From the NCBI RefSeq assembly GCF_001687365.1, contig NZ_LGLV01000024.1, positions 1-46,555 of the forward strand: a DNA stretch of 46,555 nucleotides, given 5' to 3'. How positions within the stretch are numbered: the stretch's first letter is position 1; each line of letters opens with the position of its first letter. The notes beneath the pieces were generated by a model. It was not told the origin of the DNA and did no database searches. It saw only the letters and a list, made by a program, of their open reading frames with translations. A program made the position numbers and the translations under genes. This DNA comes from Pararhizobium polonicum. GTDB taxonomy: Bacteria; Pseudomonadota; Alphaproteobacteria; Rhizobiales; Rhizobiaceae. This document shows positions 8,469 through 17,248 of this stretch, piece after piece.

Positions 8469-9632
8469 ATGTATTCAGGCGGTTTGAGCTTTGCGCTTGG
8501 CGGCGAAATCGAGGCTCTGCGCGACACCGTGCGCCGGTTTGCCGGTGAGCGTATTGCGCCGAAGGCAGCCGACATTGACCGGGACAACAGCTTTCCGATG
8601 CCGCTCTGGCGGGAGATGGGCGATCTCGGGCTGCTCGGCATCACGGCGGGCGAGGATTACGGTGGCATCGGTCTCGGTTATCTCGCCCATTGCGTGACGA
8701 TGGAGGAGATCAGCCGGGCCTCGGCGTCGGTGGGCCTGAGCTATGGCGCGCATTCCAATCTCTGCGTCAACCAGATCAACCGCAACGGCTCGGATGCGCA
8801 GAAGAAACGCTATTTACCGAAGCTGATTTCCGGCGAACATGTCGGGGCACTGGCGATGTCGGAGCCCGGAGCCGGGTCCGATGTGGTGTCGATGAAACTG
8901 CGCGCCGACAAGCGCGGCGACCACTACATCCTCAACGGCAACAAGATGTGGATCACCAACGGGCCGGATGCGGATGTGCTGGTGGTCTATGCCAAGACCG
9001 ATCCCGAAGCTGGACCACGCGGCATCACGGCGTTCCTCGTAGAGAAGGGTTTCGCGGGATTCTCCACCGGCCAGAAGCTCGACAAGCTCGGCATGCGCGG
9101 CTCCAATACCTGCGAGCTGATCTTCAGCGATTGCGCAGTACCGGAAGAGAATGTTCTCGGCACTGTCGGTGGCGGGGTTCGTATCCTGATGTCGGGGCTC
9201 GACTATGAACGCGTCGTGCTGTCGGCCGGGCCGCTTGGCATCATGGCGGCTTGCCTCGATGTTGCGGTCCCCTATCTGCATGAGAGAAAGCAGTTCGGTC
9301 AGCCGATTGGAGAGTTCCAGCTGATGCAGGGCAAGATCGCCGACATGTATGTGACGATGAACGCCGCGCGGGCTTACGTCTATGCCGTGGCTGCCGCCTG
9401 CGACCGGGGCGAGACGACACGCAAGGATGCGGCGGGATGCATTCTCTACGCGGCGGAGCGGGCAACGGCGCTGGCGCTCGAAACCATCCAGGTGCTGGGC
9501 GGCAACGGCTATACCAACGACTATCCGGCCGGCCGGTTGCTCAGGGATGCGAAGCTTTACGAAATCGGTGCCGGAACCTCGGAAATCCGCCGCATGCTGA
9601 TCGGCAGGGAGCTGTTCGGCGAGACGGCGTAA
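8469..9632 (+). CDS. liuA: Isovaleryl-CoA dehydrogenase
   Basis: An acyl-CoA dehydrogenase of 387 residues that oxidises isovaleryl-CoA to 3-methylcrotonyl-CoA with FAD and passes electrons to ETF. Motifs seen are AMSEPGAGSDVVSMKL, MWITNGPDADV, LDKLGMRGSNTCEL and the C-terminal VLGGNGYTNDYPAGRLLRD...GAGTSEIRRMLIGREL. The catalytic glutamate is about residue 247 in GLDYERVVLSAGPLG, the helix position typical of isovaleryl-CoA dehydrogenases rather than medium-chain enzymes. It is the first gene of the leucine-degradation operon. A GGGAGGAGG ribosome-binding site lies just upstream. No liuR-type regulator is adjacent. Confidence 0.94.
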   Translation: MYSGGLSFALGGEIEALRDTVRRFAGERIAPKAADIDRDNSFPMPLWREMGDLGLLGITAGEDYGGIGLGYLAHCVTMEEISRASASVGLSYGAHSNLCVNQINRNGSDAQKKRYLPKLISGEHVGALAMSEPGAGSDVVSMKLRADKRGDHYILNGNKMWITNGPDADVLVVYAKTDPEAGPRGITAFLVEKGFAGFSTGQKLDKLGMRGSNTCELIFSDCAVPEENVLGTVGGGVRILMSGLDYERVVLSAGPLGIMAACLDVAVPYLHERKQFGQPIGEFQLMQGKIADMYVTMNAARAYVYAVAAACDRGETTRKDAAGCILYAAERATALALETIQVLGGNGYTNDYPAGRLLRDAKLYEIGAGTSEIRRMLIGRELFGETA

Positions 9633-9669
9633 GGCGGGAGGAGAGCAGGATGTTTGGTCGGGGGAATGA

Positions 9670-11277
9670 ATGGCCGTTCTGAAATCGCAGATATCGACGT
9701 CGTCGGAAACATTCCGTGCCAACAGCGCGGCGATGACGGAGGCGATGCGCGTGGTCGAGGACGCGGCCGTTCTGGCCGCCGGTGGTGGCGGCGAGGTGGC
9801 GCGCGAACGGCATGTCAGCCGCGGCAAGATGCTGCCGCGCGAGCGGGTGGCCCAGCTGATCGATCCGGCGACGCCGTTTCTGGAAATCGGCCTGACCGCC
9901 GCGCACGGGCTTTACAAGGGCGAGGCTCCGGGGGCGGGACTGGTGACGGGCATCGGCCGTGTTTCCGGCCGCGACTGCATGATCGTCTGCAACGACGCCA
10001 CGGTCAAAGGCGGTACCTATTATCCGATGACGGTGAAGAAGCATTTGCGGGCGCAGGAGATTGCGGCGGAAAACAACCTGCCCTGCATCTATCTGGTCGA
10101 TTCCGGCGGCGCCAACCTGCCGAACCAGGACGAGGTCTTTCCGGATCGCGATCATTTCGGCCGCATCTTCTACAATCAGGCCAATATGTCGGCCGCCGGC
10201 ATTCCGCAGATCGCCGTGGTCATGGGATCGTGCACGGCAGGCGGCGCCTATGTGCCGGCCATGTCTGACGAGGCCATCATCGTCGAAGGGCAGGGCACGA
10301 TCTTTCTGGCCGGTCCGCCGCTGGTTCGCGCGGCGACCGGCGAGGTGGTGTCTTCCGAGGATCTCGGCGGCGGCGATGTGCACACGCGGCTTTCGGGCGT
10401 GGCCGATCATCTGGCGCGCGATGATGCACATGCGCTGGCGCTGGCACGGCGGGCGGTCGCCAACCTCAATCGGCCAAGGATTGCCACCGTCGAGCGGCAA
10501 GCGCCGGAGGAGCCGGTCTACGATCCCGACGACATTCCGGGCATCGTGCCCTTCGACCTGCGCACGCCCTATGACATTCGCGAGGTGATTGCCCGCATCG
10601 TCGACGGTTCGCGGCTGGACGAGTTCAAGGCGCGCTATGGCTCAACGCTGGTCTGCGGCTTCGCCCATGTGCACGGCATTCCCGTCGGCATCATCGCCAA
10701 CAATGGCGTGCTGTTTTCGGAATCGGCGCTGAAGGGTACGCATTTCGTCGAACTGTGTTCGCAGCGCAAGATCCCGCTGGTTTTCCTGCAGAACATCACC
10801 GGCTTCATGGTCGGGCGGAAATACGAGACGGAGGGCATTGCCAAGCATGGCGCCAAGCTGGTGACGGCGGTGGCGACGACGAAGGTGCCGAAGATCACCA
10901 TGCTGGTCGGCGGTTCCTTCGGTGCCGGCAATTACGGCATGGGCGGCCGGGCCTTTTCGCCGCGCTTCCTCTGGACCTGGCCGAACAGCCGGATTTCGGT
11001 GATGGGCGGCGAGCAGGCGGCCGGTGTGCTGGCGACGGTGCGCGGCGATGCGCTGAAGCGGACAGGCACGCCCTGGAGCGAGGAAGACGAGGCGAAATTC
11101 AAGCAACCGGTGCTGAACCTGTTCGAAACCCAGAGCCACCCGCTCTATGCCTCGGCCCGGCTCTGGGACGACGGCATCATCGATCCGCGCAGGAGCCGCG
11201 ACGTGCTGGCTCTGTCTCTTTCTGCGGCGCTGAACGCGCCGATCGACGACACACGCTTTGGCCTGTTCAGGATGTGA
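9670..11277 (+). CDS. liuB: Methylcrotonyl-CoA carboxylase, carboxyltransferase (beta) subunit
   Basis: A 535-residue carboxyltransferase subunit that moves the carboxyl group from carboxybiotin to 3-methylcrotonyl-CoA. Features are RERVAQLIDPATPFLEIG, CIYLVDSGGANLPNQDEVFPD, VMGSCTAGGAYVPAMSDE, SSEDLGGGDVHTRLSGVADH, LQNITGFMVGRKYE and GGSFGAGNYGMGGRAFSPRF. These match the crotonase-like carboxyltransferase fold and the MCC rather than the propionyl-CoA carboxylase subgroup. Its partner is the biotin subunit encoded at 11690-13675. The RidA-family gene lies between them. The start is an ATG at 9670 with a weak GGGGGA upstream. Confidence 0.93.
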   Translation: MAVLKSQISTSSETFRANSAAMTEAMRVVEDAAVLAAGGGGEVARERHVSRGKMLPRERVAQLIDPATPFLEIGLTAAHGLYKGEAPGAGLVTGIGRVSGRDCMIVCNDATVKGGTYYPMTVKKHLRAQEIAAENNLPCIYLVDSGGANLPNQDEVFPDRDHFGRIFYNQANMSAAGIPQIAVVMGSCTAGGAYVPAMSDEAIIVEGQGTIFLAGPPLVRAATGEVVSSEDLGGGDVHTRLSGVADHLARDDAHALALARRAVANLNRPRIATVERQAPEEPVYDPDDIPGIVPFDLRTPYDIREVIARIVDGSRLDEFKARYGSTLVCGFAHVHGIPVGIIANNGVLFSESALKGTHFVELCSQRKIPLVFLQNITGFMVGRKYETEGIAKHGAKLVTAVATTKVPKITMLVGGSFGAGNYGMGGRAFSPRFLWTWPNSRISVMGGEQAAGVLATVRGDALKRTGTPWSEEDEAKFKQPVLNLFETQSHPLYASARLWDDGIIDPRRSRDVLALSLSAALNAPIDDTRFGLFRM

Positions 11278-11282
11278 GGAGA

Positions 11283-11672
11283 ATGAGCATGAAACGCGAT
11301 GCTTTCAACGCCAAGAACGCCCCGCAGCCGCGCGGCGGCTATTCGCAGGCCGTGCGGCTGGAGGATTTCACCCGTGTGCTGTTCGTCAGCGGCCAGATCC
11401 CGGCGGATTCCGATGATATCCTGCCGGCTGGATTCGAAGCCCAGGCGCGGCAGGTCTGGCTCAATGTCGATGCGCAGCTGAAGGCGGCCGGCATGACCAA
11501 GGCGGATATCGTCAAGGTGACGACCTATCTTTCCGACCGGCACCACACCATGGCCAACCGGGAGATTCGCAGCGAGTATCTGGGGCACCTGGCACCGGCG
11601 ATGACGGTGGTGATCGCCGGTATCTTTGACGAGAGCTGGCTGCTCGAAGTCGAAGTCGTCGCCGCGCAATAG
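11283..11672 (+). CDS. RidA/YjgF/Rid-family protein inside the liu operon
   Basis: A 129-residue protein of the RidA/YjgF/UK114 family, whose members hydrolyse reactive enamine or imine intermediates to ketoacids and ammonia. Characteristic segments are APQPRGGYSQAVRLEDFTRVLFVSGQIP and the C-terminal VIAGIFDESWLLEVEVVAA. The arginine usually needed for imine deamination (in the IRSEYLG region) has plausible candidates, but the alignment was not made. The start has a good AGGAGA site. It lies 5 bases after liuB and 17 before liuD, so it is co-transcribed. A housekeeping or protective role in branched-chain amino acid catabolism is inferred. Confidence 0.85.
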   Translation: MSMKRDAFNAKNAPQPRGGYSQAVRLEDFTRVLFVSGQIPADSDDILPAGFEAQARQVWLNVDAQLKAAGMTKADIVKVTTYLSDRHHTMANREIRSEYLGHLAPAMTVVIAGIFDESWLLEVEVVAAQ

Positions 11673-11689
11673 ACCACCGGAAGACATCG

Positions 11690-13675
11690 ATGTTCACGAA
11701 GATCCTCATTGCCAATCGCGGCGAGATCGCCTGCCGCATCATCCGCACCGCGCGGCGGCTCGGCGTGCGCACCGTCGCGGTCTATTCCGATGCGGACGCC
11801 GGTGCGCTGCATGTCGAACTGGCCGACGAGGCTTTTCGCATCGGTGGCGCATCCGCAAGCGACAGCTATCTGTCCGGCGAGCGCATCATCGCGGCGGCGC
11901 TGCGATCCGGAGCGCAGGCCGTCCATCCCGGCTACGGGTTTCTTTCGGAGAATGCGGAGTTTGCGGAAAGCGTCGAGGCGGCGGGGCTGGTGTTCATCGG
12001 CCCGTCACCCTCAGCCATTCGCGCCATGGGGCTGAAGGATGCGGCTAAGGCGCTGATGGAGCAATCGGACGTGCCGGTGGTTCCGGGCTATCATGGCGAC
12101 AATCAGGATGCCGCGTTTCTTGGCGAGCAGGCCGTCGGGATCGGTTTTCCGGTGCTGATCAAGGCGCGGGCCGGCGGCGGTGGCAAGGGCATGCGGCGGG
12201 TCGACCGGGCGGAGGATTTCGGCCCGGCACTCGACGCGGCACGGCGGGAGGCGCAAGCGGCCTTCGGCGACGGCGCGGTGCTGATCGAGAAATATCTGCT
12301 GCGGCCGCGCCATATCGAGATCCAGGTCTTCGGCGACCGGCATGGCAATGTCGTGCATCTGTTCGAGCGGGACTGCTCCCTGCAGCGGCGGCACCAGAAG
12401 GTGATCGAGGAAGCGCCGGCGCCCGGCATGACGGCGGAAATGCGCCGCGCCATGGGCGATGCTGCCGTCCGCGCGGCGCGGGCGATCGGCTATTGCGGCG
12501 CGGGCACGGTCGAGTTCATCGCAGACGTCTCGGACGGTCTCTGGCCGGACAAGTTCTTCTTCATGGAAATGAACACGCGCCTTCAGGTCGAGCATCCGGT
12601 GACGGAGGCGATCACCGGGATCGATCTGGTCGAATGGCAATTGCGGGTCGCGAGCGGTGAACCGCTGCCGAAAAAACAATCCGACATCGCCATCGAGGGA
12701 TGGGCTTTCGAAGCGCGGGTCTATGCCGAGGACCCGGCACGCGGGTTCCTACCCTCGACCGGCACGCTGTCCTCTCTTGCCTTCCCGGAAGGCGGGGTCC
12801 GGGTCGATGCGGGTGTGCGGCAAGGCGATCGCGTCAGCCCGTATTACGACCCGATGATCGCCAAGGTGATCGTTCACGGGCCGACCAGACCGGCAGCACT
12901 TGCCCGCCTGACCGAGGCGCTGCAAGGCAGCCATATCGGCGGTGTTGCCAACAATCTGGATTTTCTCGCCCGGTTGAGCCGGCAAGCGGATTTTGCCTTG
13001 GGGCATCCCGATACCGGGTTGATCGAGCGTGAGCTCGAAGCGTTGACCACGCCCGAGGCGCCGGCCGATACGGTCGTGGCGCTTGCCGCTGTATTCTCAC
13101 TGGGGGCTCTGAAAACCCCGCCGGCCGGCGATCCCTGGCTGTCGCTCGGCCACTGGCAGCTCTGGGGGCAGGCGACCCGCACGGTGACGCTGGACCATGC
13201 CGGCGAACGCCACATCCTGCGGGTGGCGGCGCGCGGGCTGGATCTGTTTGCCGTCCATATCGGCAGCCGGGTTATTCCGGTGCGCATCGGCAGCCGCTCC
13301 GAAACGGGCTGCCATGCCGAAGTCGATGGCCGGCAGAGCCGCGTCGAGGTGCTGGAGCACCCTTCAGGGCTGACGCTGCGTCTCGATGGCCGATCTCATG
13401 ATTTCCATCTGCCCGATCCGCTCGACGGGGTATCGGAGAACGCGGCAGGCAGCGACCGTCTCGTCGCGCCGATGCCGGGCCTCATCAAGCTGGTGCGGGT
13501 GCGGCAGGGCGATGCGGTCTCCAAAGGCGATGCGCTTGTTGTCATGGAAGCGATGAAGATGGAGCTGACGCTGTCGGCCGGCCGGGATGGCATCGTGGAG
13601 AGCCTGAACGTTGCCGAGGGCGACCAGACGACCGAGGGCACGGTGCTGCTCGTGCTGAAAGCCGAGGAGGCGTGA
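11690..13675 (+). CDS. liuD: Methylcrotonyl-CoA carboxylase, biotin-containing (alpha) subunit
   Basis: A 661-residue biotin carboxylase plus carrier subunit. The N-terminal domain has ILIANRGEIACRIIRTARRLG and HPGYGFLSENAEFAE. The ATP-grasp domain has the glycine-rich loop KARAGGGGKGMRRV and EKYLLRPRHIEIQVFGD, QRRHQKVIEEAPAP, and FFMEMNTRLQVEHPVTE. The C-terminal carrier domain carries VVMEAMKMELTL, with the lysine to be biotinylated at about residue 623. It works with LiuB to carboxylate 3-methylcrotonyl-CoA to 3-methylglutaconyl-CoA. The stop codon overlaps the start of liuE by one base (TGATG), which suggests translational coupling. Confidence 0.94.
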   Translation: MFTKILIANRGEIACRIIRTARRLGVRTVAVYSDADAGALHVELADEAFRIGGASASDSYLSGERIIAAALRSGAQAVHPGYGFLSENAEFAESVEAAGLVFIGPSPSAIRAMGLKDAAKALMEQSDVPVVPGYHGDNQDAAFLGEQAVGIGFPVLIKARAGGGGKGMRRVDRAEDFGPALDAARREAQAAFGDGAVLIEKYLLRPRHIEIQVFGDRHGNVVHLFERDCSLQRRHQKVIEEAPAPGMTAEMRRAMGDAAVRAARAIGYCGAGTVEFIADVSDGLWPDKFFFMEMNTRLQVEHPVTEAITGIDLVEWQLRVASGEPLPKKQSDIAIEGWAFEARVYAEDPARGFLPSTGTLSSLAFPEGGVRVDAGVRQGDRVSPYYDPMIAKVIVHGPTRPAALARLTEALQGSHIGGVANNLDFLARLSRQADFALGHPDTGLIERELEALTTPEAPADTVVALAAVFSLGALKTPPAGDPWLSLGHWQLWGQATRTVTLDHAGERHILRVAARGLDLFAVHIGSRVIPVRIGSRSETGCHAEVDGRQSRVEVLEHPSGLTLRLDGRSHDFHLPDPLDGVSENAAGSDRLVAPMPGLIKLVRVRQGDAVSKGDALVVMEAMKMELTLSAGRDGIVESLNVAEGDQTTEGTVLLVLKAEEA

Positions 13676-14556
13676 TGGCGGAGCCATATGCCGCTGGGGC
13701 CTCAAACCGTGTCTCGATCGTGGAGATGGCGCCGCGGGACGGGCTGCAGAACGAGAAGGCGCTGATCGATACGGCTGCCAAGGTTCGCCTGGTCGATATG
13801 CTATCGGCCTGCGGCTTCGAGCGGATCGAGGTGACCAGCTTCGTCAGCCCCATATGGGTGCCGCAACTGGCGGATGCCGCTGACGTGATGGCCGGGATCG
13901 CCCGCAGGCCGGGCGTGCGCTATGCGGTTCTGACGCCCAACATGAAGGGCTTCGAGGCCGCACTTGCGGCCGGAGCGGACGAGGTGGCGATCTTTGCGTC
14001 GGCCTCGGAAGGATTTTCGCAGCATAATATCAACTGCTCCATCGCCGAGAGCATCGAGCGGTTTCGCCCGTTGGCGGAGGCAGCGCGAGAGCAAGGCGTT
14101 CCGGTGCGCGGCTATGTGAGTTGCGTCGTGGAATGCCCCTATGACGGGGCTGTCGCGCCCGAAAGCGCTGCCAGCGTCGCCGGGCGTCTGAACGATCTCG
14201 GCTGCTACGAGATCAGCCTTGCCGATACGATCGGCAGGGGAACGCCGCAAGCCGTGGATCGTATGCTGGAGGCGGTGCTGGCGGCGATCCCCGCCGCCAA
14301 ACTCGCCGGGCATTTCCACGACACGTCCGGCCGGGCGCTCGACAATATCGGCGTGGCGCTCGAACGCGGTATCCGGGTCTTCGATGCGTCGGTCGGCGGG
14401 CTCGGCGGTTGCCCCTATGCGCCGGGGGCGAAGGGCAATGTCGATACGCTGGTGGTCGACCGGTATCTGAAAGCGCTCGGTTTTGAAACGGGGCTGGATG
14501 AGGACGCGCTTGAAAAGGCATCAGCATTTGCACGCAGCTTGAGGAGCCCGGCATGA
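13675..14556 (+). CDS. liuE: Hydroxymethylglutaryl-CoA lyase
   Basis: A 293-residue DRE-TIM metallolyase that splits HMG-CoA into acetoacetate and acetyl-CoA. Evident motifs are VEMAPRDGLQNEK (Arg-Asp metal and substrate region), ASASEGFSQHNINCSI, SLADTIGRGTP, AGHFHDTSGRALDNI (metal-binding His-x-His) and the active-site cysteine loop GGLGGCPYAPGAKGN. The start used is the ATG at 13675 that overlaps the liuD stop. A GTG one codon earlier at 13672 is also possible. It ends in a four-base overlap (ATGA) with liuC. Confidence 0.94.
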   Translation: MAEPYAAGASNRVSIVEMAPRDGLQNEKALIDTAAKVRLVDMLSACGFERIEVTSFVSPIWVPQLADAADVMAGIARRPGVRYAVLTPNMKGFEAALAAGADEVAIFASASEGFSQHNINCSIAESIERFRPLAEAAREQGVPVRGYVSCVVECPYDGAVAPESAASVAGRLNDLGCYEISLADTIGRGTPQAVDRMLEAVLAAIPAAKLAGHFHDTSGRALDNIGVALERGIRVFDASVGGLGGCPYAPGAKGNVDTLVVDRYLKALGFETGLDEDALEKASAFARSLRSPA

Positions 14557-15344
14557 CGCTCGAGACCATTCGGATCGAGATCGACGGCAGGGGCGTTGCC
14601 CGTCTGACGCTTTCGCGGCCGGACAAGCACAATGCCCTGTCCGGCGCGATGATCGGCGAACTGACCATGGCGGCGCAGCAACTGGGTGCCGATAGTGCCG
14701 TTCGGGCCGTCGTGCTGGCTGCCGAAGGCGTCAGTTTCTGCGCCGGCGGCGATCTTGGCTGGATGAAGGCCCAGATCGAGGCGGACCGGACGACGCGTAT
14801 CGTTGAAGCCAAGCGGCTGGCGCTGATGTTCAAGGCGCTGAACGATCTCGAGAAGCCGGTCATCGCCCGTGTCCATGGCAACGCCTTTGGCGGCGGCATC
14901 GGCTTGCTCAGCATTTCGGATGTTGCGATCGCCGCAGATACGGCCAAATTCGGACTGACGGAGACGCGGCTGGGGCTGATCCCGGCAACCATCAGTCCCT
15001 ATGTCGTGGCACGGATCGGCGAGGGGCAGGCACGGCCGCTGTTCATGTCCGGCAGGATTTTTGACGCGCGGGAGGCGCAGTCGGTGGGCCTGCTGATGCG
15101 CGTGGTGCCGCCGGAAGACCTCGATGCGGCGATCGAAAGGGAGATCGCGCCGTATTTGCAGGTCGCCCCCAGTGCTGTCGGCCAATCCAAGGCGCTGGCG
15201 CGGTCGCTGGGAATGCCGATCACGCAGACCGTTATCGACGCGACGATCGAGCGTCTGGCCGACGTCTGGGAAACGGATGAGGCGCGGGAAGGGGTCTCGG
15301 CCTTTCTGGAGAAGCGGGAGCCCTGGTGGCGGCGACCGGTTTAA
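14553..15344 (+). CDS. liuC: Methylglutaconyl-CoA hydratase (enoyl-CoA hydratase family)
   Basis: A 263-residue crotonase-fold protein. The oxyanion-hole segments are EGVSFCAGGDLGWM and HGNAFGGGIGLLSISDVAIA, followed by FGLTETRLGLIPATISPYV and the C-terminal FLEKREPWW. Position in the liu operon, overlapping liuE by four bases, makes hydration of 3-methylglutaconyl-CoA to HMG-CoA the likely reaction. Family membership is certain, and the exact substrate is inferred from context. It is the last gene of the operon. A toxin-antitoxin pair begins about 80 bases downstream. Confidence 0.9.
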   Translation: MTLETIRIEIDGRGVARLTLSRPDKHNALSGAMIGELTMAAQQLGADSAVRAVVLAAEGVSFCAGGDLGWMKAQIEADRTTRIVEAKRLALMFKALNDLEKPVIARVHGNAFGGGIGLLSISDVAIAADTAKFGLTETRLGLIPATISPYVVARIGEGQARPLFMSGRIFDAREAQSVGLLMRVVPPEDLDAAIEREIAPYLQVAPSAVGQSKALARSLGMPITQTVIDATIERLADVWETDEAREGVSAFLEKREPWWRRPV

Positions 15345-15376
15345 TTGCCAGACGCGCTTGAAATGCGCATGTTTTG

Positions 15377-15409
15377 CGCATATTTTGATATTATGCTTAT
15401 CAAAATGCG
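15377..15409. promoter_or_regulatory. Palindromic operator of the Xre/RES toxin-antitoxin pair
   Basis: CGCATATTTTGATA (15377-15390) is mirrored by TATCAAAATGCG (15398-15409) around a seven-base centre, with two extra bases in the left arm. It lies 14 bases before the antitoxin start, within an AT-rich stretch that contrasts with the surrounding GC-rich genes. Autorepression by the antitoxin is known for this family. The site also fits the position of a -10 region. Confidence 0.65.
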
Positions 15410-15422
15410 TTAGGATCGTGTC

Positions 15423-15794
15423 ATGACAGCTTTGAGCTTCGATACTGCGGCAAGCCGGTTCGGTGACGGCCAGTCGCCGTTTCTGTCGGCGCAACGCGTC
15501 TGGGAACAGCTTGGCGTCACGCAGTCCGAGCTTGCCCGGCTGATCGGCGTTGCCCGCAATACGCTGACGGCAAAATCGAGCGCGCGCAAGGTGGACAGCG
15601 CCTTGAGCCAGGTCGTGCGCATCCTTGCCATGGCCAGCGAAATGGCCGGCGACGAAAACCGCGCGACCATCTGGTTCAAGCACCAGCCGATCCCCGGCTG
15701 GGCCGGCAAGACGGCCTATGATCTGGTGAGCGAAGGCAAGTCGGACAAGGTGCTGGCCTATCTCGAGGCCGTGCGGTCCGGCGTCTATGCCTGA
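15423..15794 (+). CDS. Xre/MbcA/ParS-family antitoxin
   Basis: A 123-residue antitoxin of the type II RES-Xre systems. Residues about 25-60 form a helix-turn-helix (WEQLGVTQSELARLIGVARNTLTA). The C-terminal toxin-binding (DUF2384-like) part contains WFKHQPIPGWAGKTAYDLVSEGKSDKVLAYLEAV, ending in GVYA, which in this family reaches toward the toxin active site. It overlaps the toxin gene by eight bases. It would neutralise the RES toxin and repress its own promoter through the palindrome just upstream. Confidence 0.9.
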   Translation: MTALSFDTAASRFGDGQSPFLSAQRVWEQLGVTQSELARLIGVARNTLTAKSSARKVDSALSQVVRILAMASEMAGDENRATIWFKHQPIPGWAGKTAYDLVSEGKSDKVLAYLEAVRSGVYA

Positions 15795-16302
15795 CAAAAA
15801 CACGGGCACGCAGACGCTGTGGCGCGCTTTTGTGCCGCAATGGGCTTTTGCTCCGCTTTCGGGCGAGGGAGCCGCGCGGTTCGGCGGCCGCTGGAACCCG
15901 GTCGGCGTGCCGACGATCTATGCGGCGCGTGAGCTTTCCACAGCCTGGGCGGAATACAATCAGGGCTTCGTCCAGCACCCGGCCTTGATCACGCAGCTGG
16001 AGCTGAAAAACGCTGATCTCGCCGATCTGACCGATGCGACAATGCTTTCGAGCCTCGCAAGCTCCGACGAGATACACCGTTGCGAATGGCGCATGCATCT
16101 CGATCGGGGCGAGGTGCCCGAAACGCACCGTCTGCGCGAACGGTTGATCGGTCAGGGGTTCGATGGCGTGATCTATCCGTCCTTCATGTCGCCCGGCGGG
16201 ACCTGTGTGGCGCTCTGGCGGTGGAATTCAAAAGATGCGCCGCGGCTCGACGTCATCGACCCGGATGGACGATTGCCGAAGACGCCGGCATCGTGGATGT
16301 AG
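15787..16302 (+). CDS. RES-domain toxin (NAD+-degrading)
   Basis: A 171-residue RES-domain protein. Known members are NAD+ phosphorylases or glycohydrolases that deplete NAD+ when free of antitoxin. The family motif is visible as ARFGGRWNPVGVPTIYAARELSTAWAE: the conserved Arg and Glu occur here, and a conserved Ser lies in ARELSTAW. The C-terminal part contains DGVIYPSFMSPGGTCVALW. Length is normal and nothing suggests inactivation. It is translationally coupled to the antitoxin. The pair lies between the liu operon and a TetR gene, a common kind of accessory insertion site. Confidence 0.9.
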   Translation: MPDKNTGTQTLWRAFVPQWAFAPLSGEGAARFGGRWNPVGVPTIYAARELSTAWAEYNQGFVQHPALITQLELKNADLADLTDATMLSSLASSDEIHRCEWRMHLDRGEVPETHRLRERLIGQGFDGVIYPSFMSPGGTCVALWRWNSKDAPRLDVIDPDGRLPKTPASWM

Positions 16303-16333
16303 CGGCTCTCCTTGGTCGTGCGCTGCCGAGGCC

Positions 16334-17038
16334 CTAAGCGGACGCGACCTTCATCGCCGAAGCACTCCCGTTCCTGTGAACCGCGGCCCCCGCATATGCT
16401 CGCAGGAAGGTGCCCACCGCATTGCGCGCAGCACTTTCCAGCTCTTCTTCCGTCGGGATCTCGCCAAACAGCGTGCTCATCTGCAGATCGGCATTGACCA
16501 GCGCCAGAAACTGCCGGGCGGCGACGTCGAAGTCGTCGATCTGCAGCAGCCCCTTATGGGCAAGCCGGGCGAACAGGGCGGCCAGCGCCGTGCCGATCTT
16601 GCCGGGGCCGTGCTGGCGCCAGGATTCGAACAGATGCGGATAGCGCTCGCCTTCCGACTGCACCAGCTTGCGCAGGAATTTTCCATCCTGATTGCACAGG
16701 CAATTGCGGCTGAGCCGCACGGCAAAGTCAGCAAGATCCTGTTCGAGATTGTCCGGGCTTTCCGGAAAGGTCGACAGGATGGAGAACAGCATGGCGTTTG
16801 CGCGATCCATCACATCCTCGACCACCGCCGTGAACAGGTTCTCCTTCTCGCGGTAGTGATTGTAGACGGTCTGGCGCGACACGCAGGCTTCTCCTGCGAT
16901 CTCATCGATGCTCGTACCGGCAAACCCCTGACGGCAAAAGACTTCGGCGGCGGCATCCAGAATCGATACACGCTTGGCACATTGTCCGCGCTGGCTGTGC
17001 ACGGATGTCCTGGGAACAGTGTTGTTGGAACGTTTCAT
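16334..17038 (-). CDS. TetR-family regulator, divergent from drug exporter
   Basis: A 234-residue TetR-type protein. The DNA-binding helices occupy residues about 20-70 (ILDAAAEVFCRQGFAGTSIDEIA, then CVSRQTVYNHYREKENLF). The C-terminal domain resembles the AcrR/TetR_C group with NQDGKFLRKLVQSEGERYPHLFE, where a ligand would bind. It is divergent from a Bcr/CflA transporter, and the 210-base gap contains inverted repeats that fit TetR operators. Repression of the transporter and of itself is inferred. The first 20 residues are basic and could be shorter in reality. Confidence 0.88.
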   Translation of the reverse strand: MKRSNNTVPRTSVHSQRGQCAKRVSILDAAAEVFCRQGFAGTSIDEIAGEACVSRQTVYNHYREKENLFTAVVEDVMDRANAMLFSILSTFPESPDNLEQDLADFAVRLSRNCLCNQDGKFLRKLVQSEGERYPHLFESWRQHGPGKIGTALAALFARLAHKGLLQIDDFDVAARQFLALVNADLQMSTLFGEIPTEEELESAARNAVGTFLRAYAGAAVHRNGSASAMKVASA

Positions 17039-17065
17039 CGCTTGAAGATAATGCCTCTTGACGTT

Positions 17066-17113
17066 TTAGACAACAGTGTCTAATTTTACACCTGTGTCCA
17101 AGTTTATTGACAC
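17066..17113. promoter_or_regulatory. Two inverted repeats in the tetR-transporter intergenic region
   Basis: TTAGACA-ACAG-TGTCTAA at 17066-17083 is a perfect seven-base-arm palindrome. A second inverted repeat, GTGTC-N10-GACAC, lies at 17094-17113. Both contain a TGTC/GACA core. The first begins 28 bases upstream of the regulator start, as expected for autoregulation. TetR-family proteins typically bind such 15-20-base palindromes. Confidence 0.55.
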
Positions 17114-17248
17114 GTTCTGCCAAGTGGGCGCGGGTTCCTCCCAAGCACCGCGCGACCATTCCGGCAACGATCATTATTGAACCCTCGTGAAAGCAACGCA
17201 GCGCGACCCTGACCCGGTTTGCGCTGCTGTCTTCTGAAAGATGATCCC

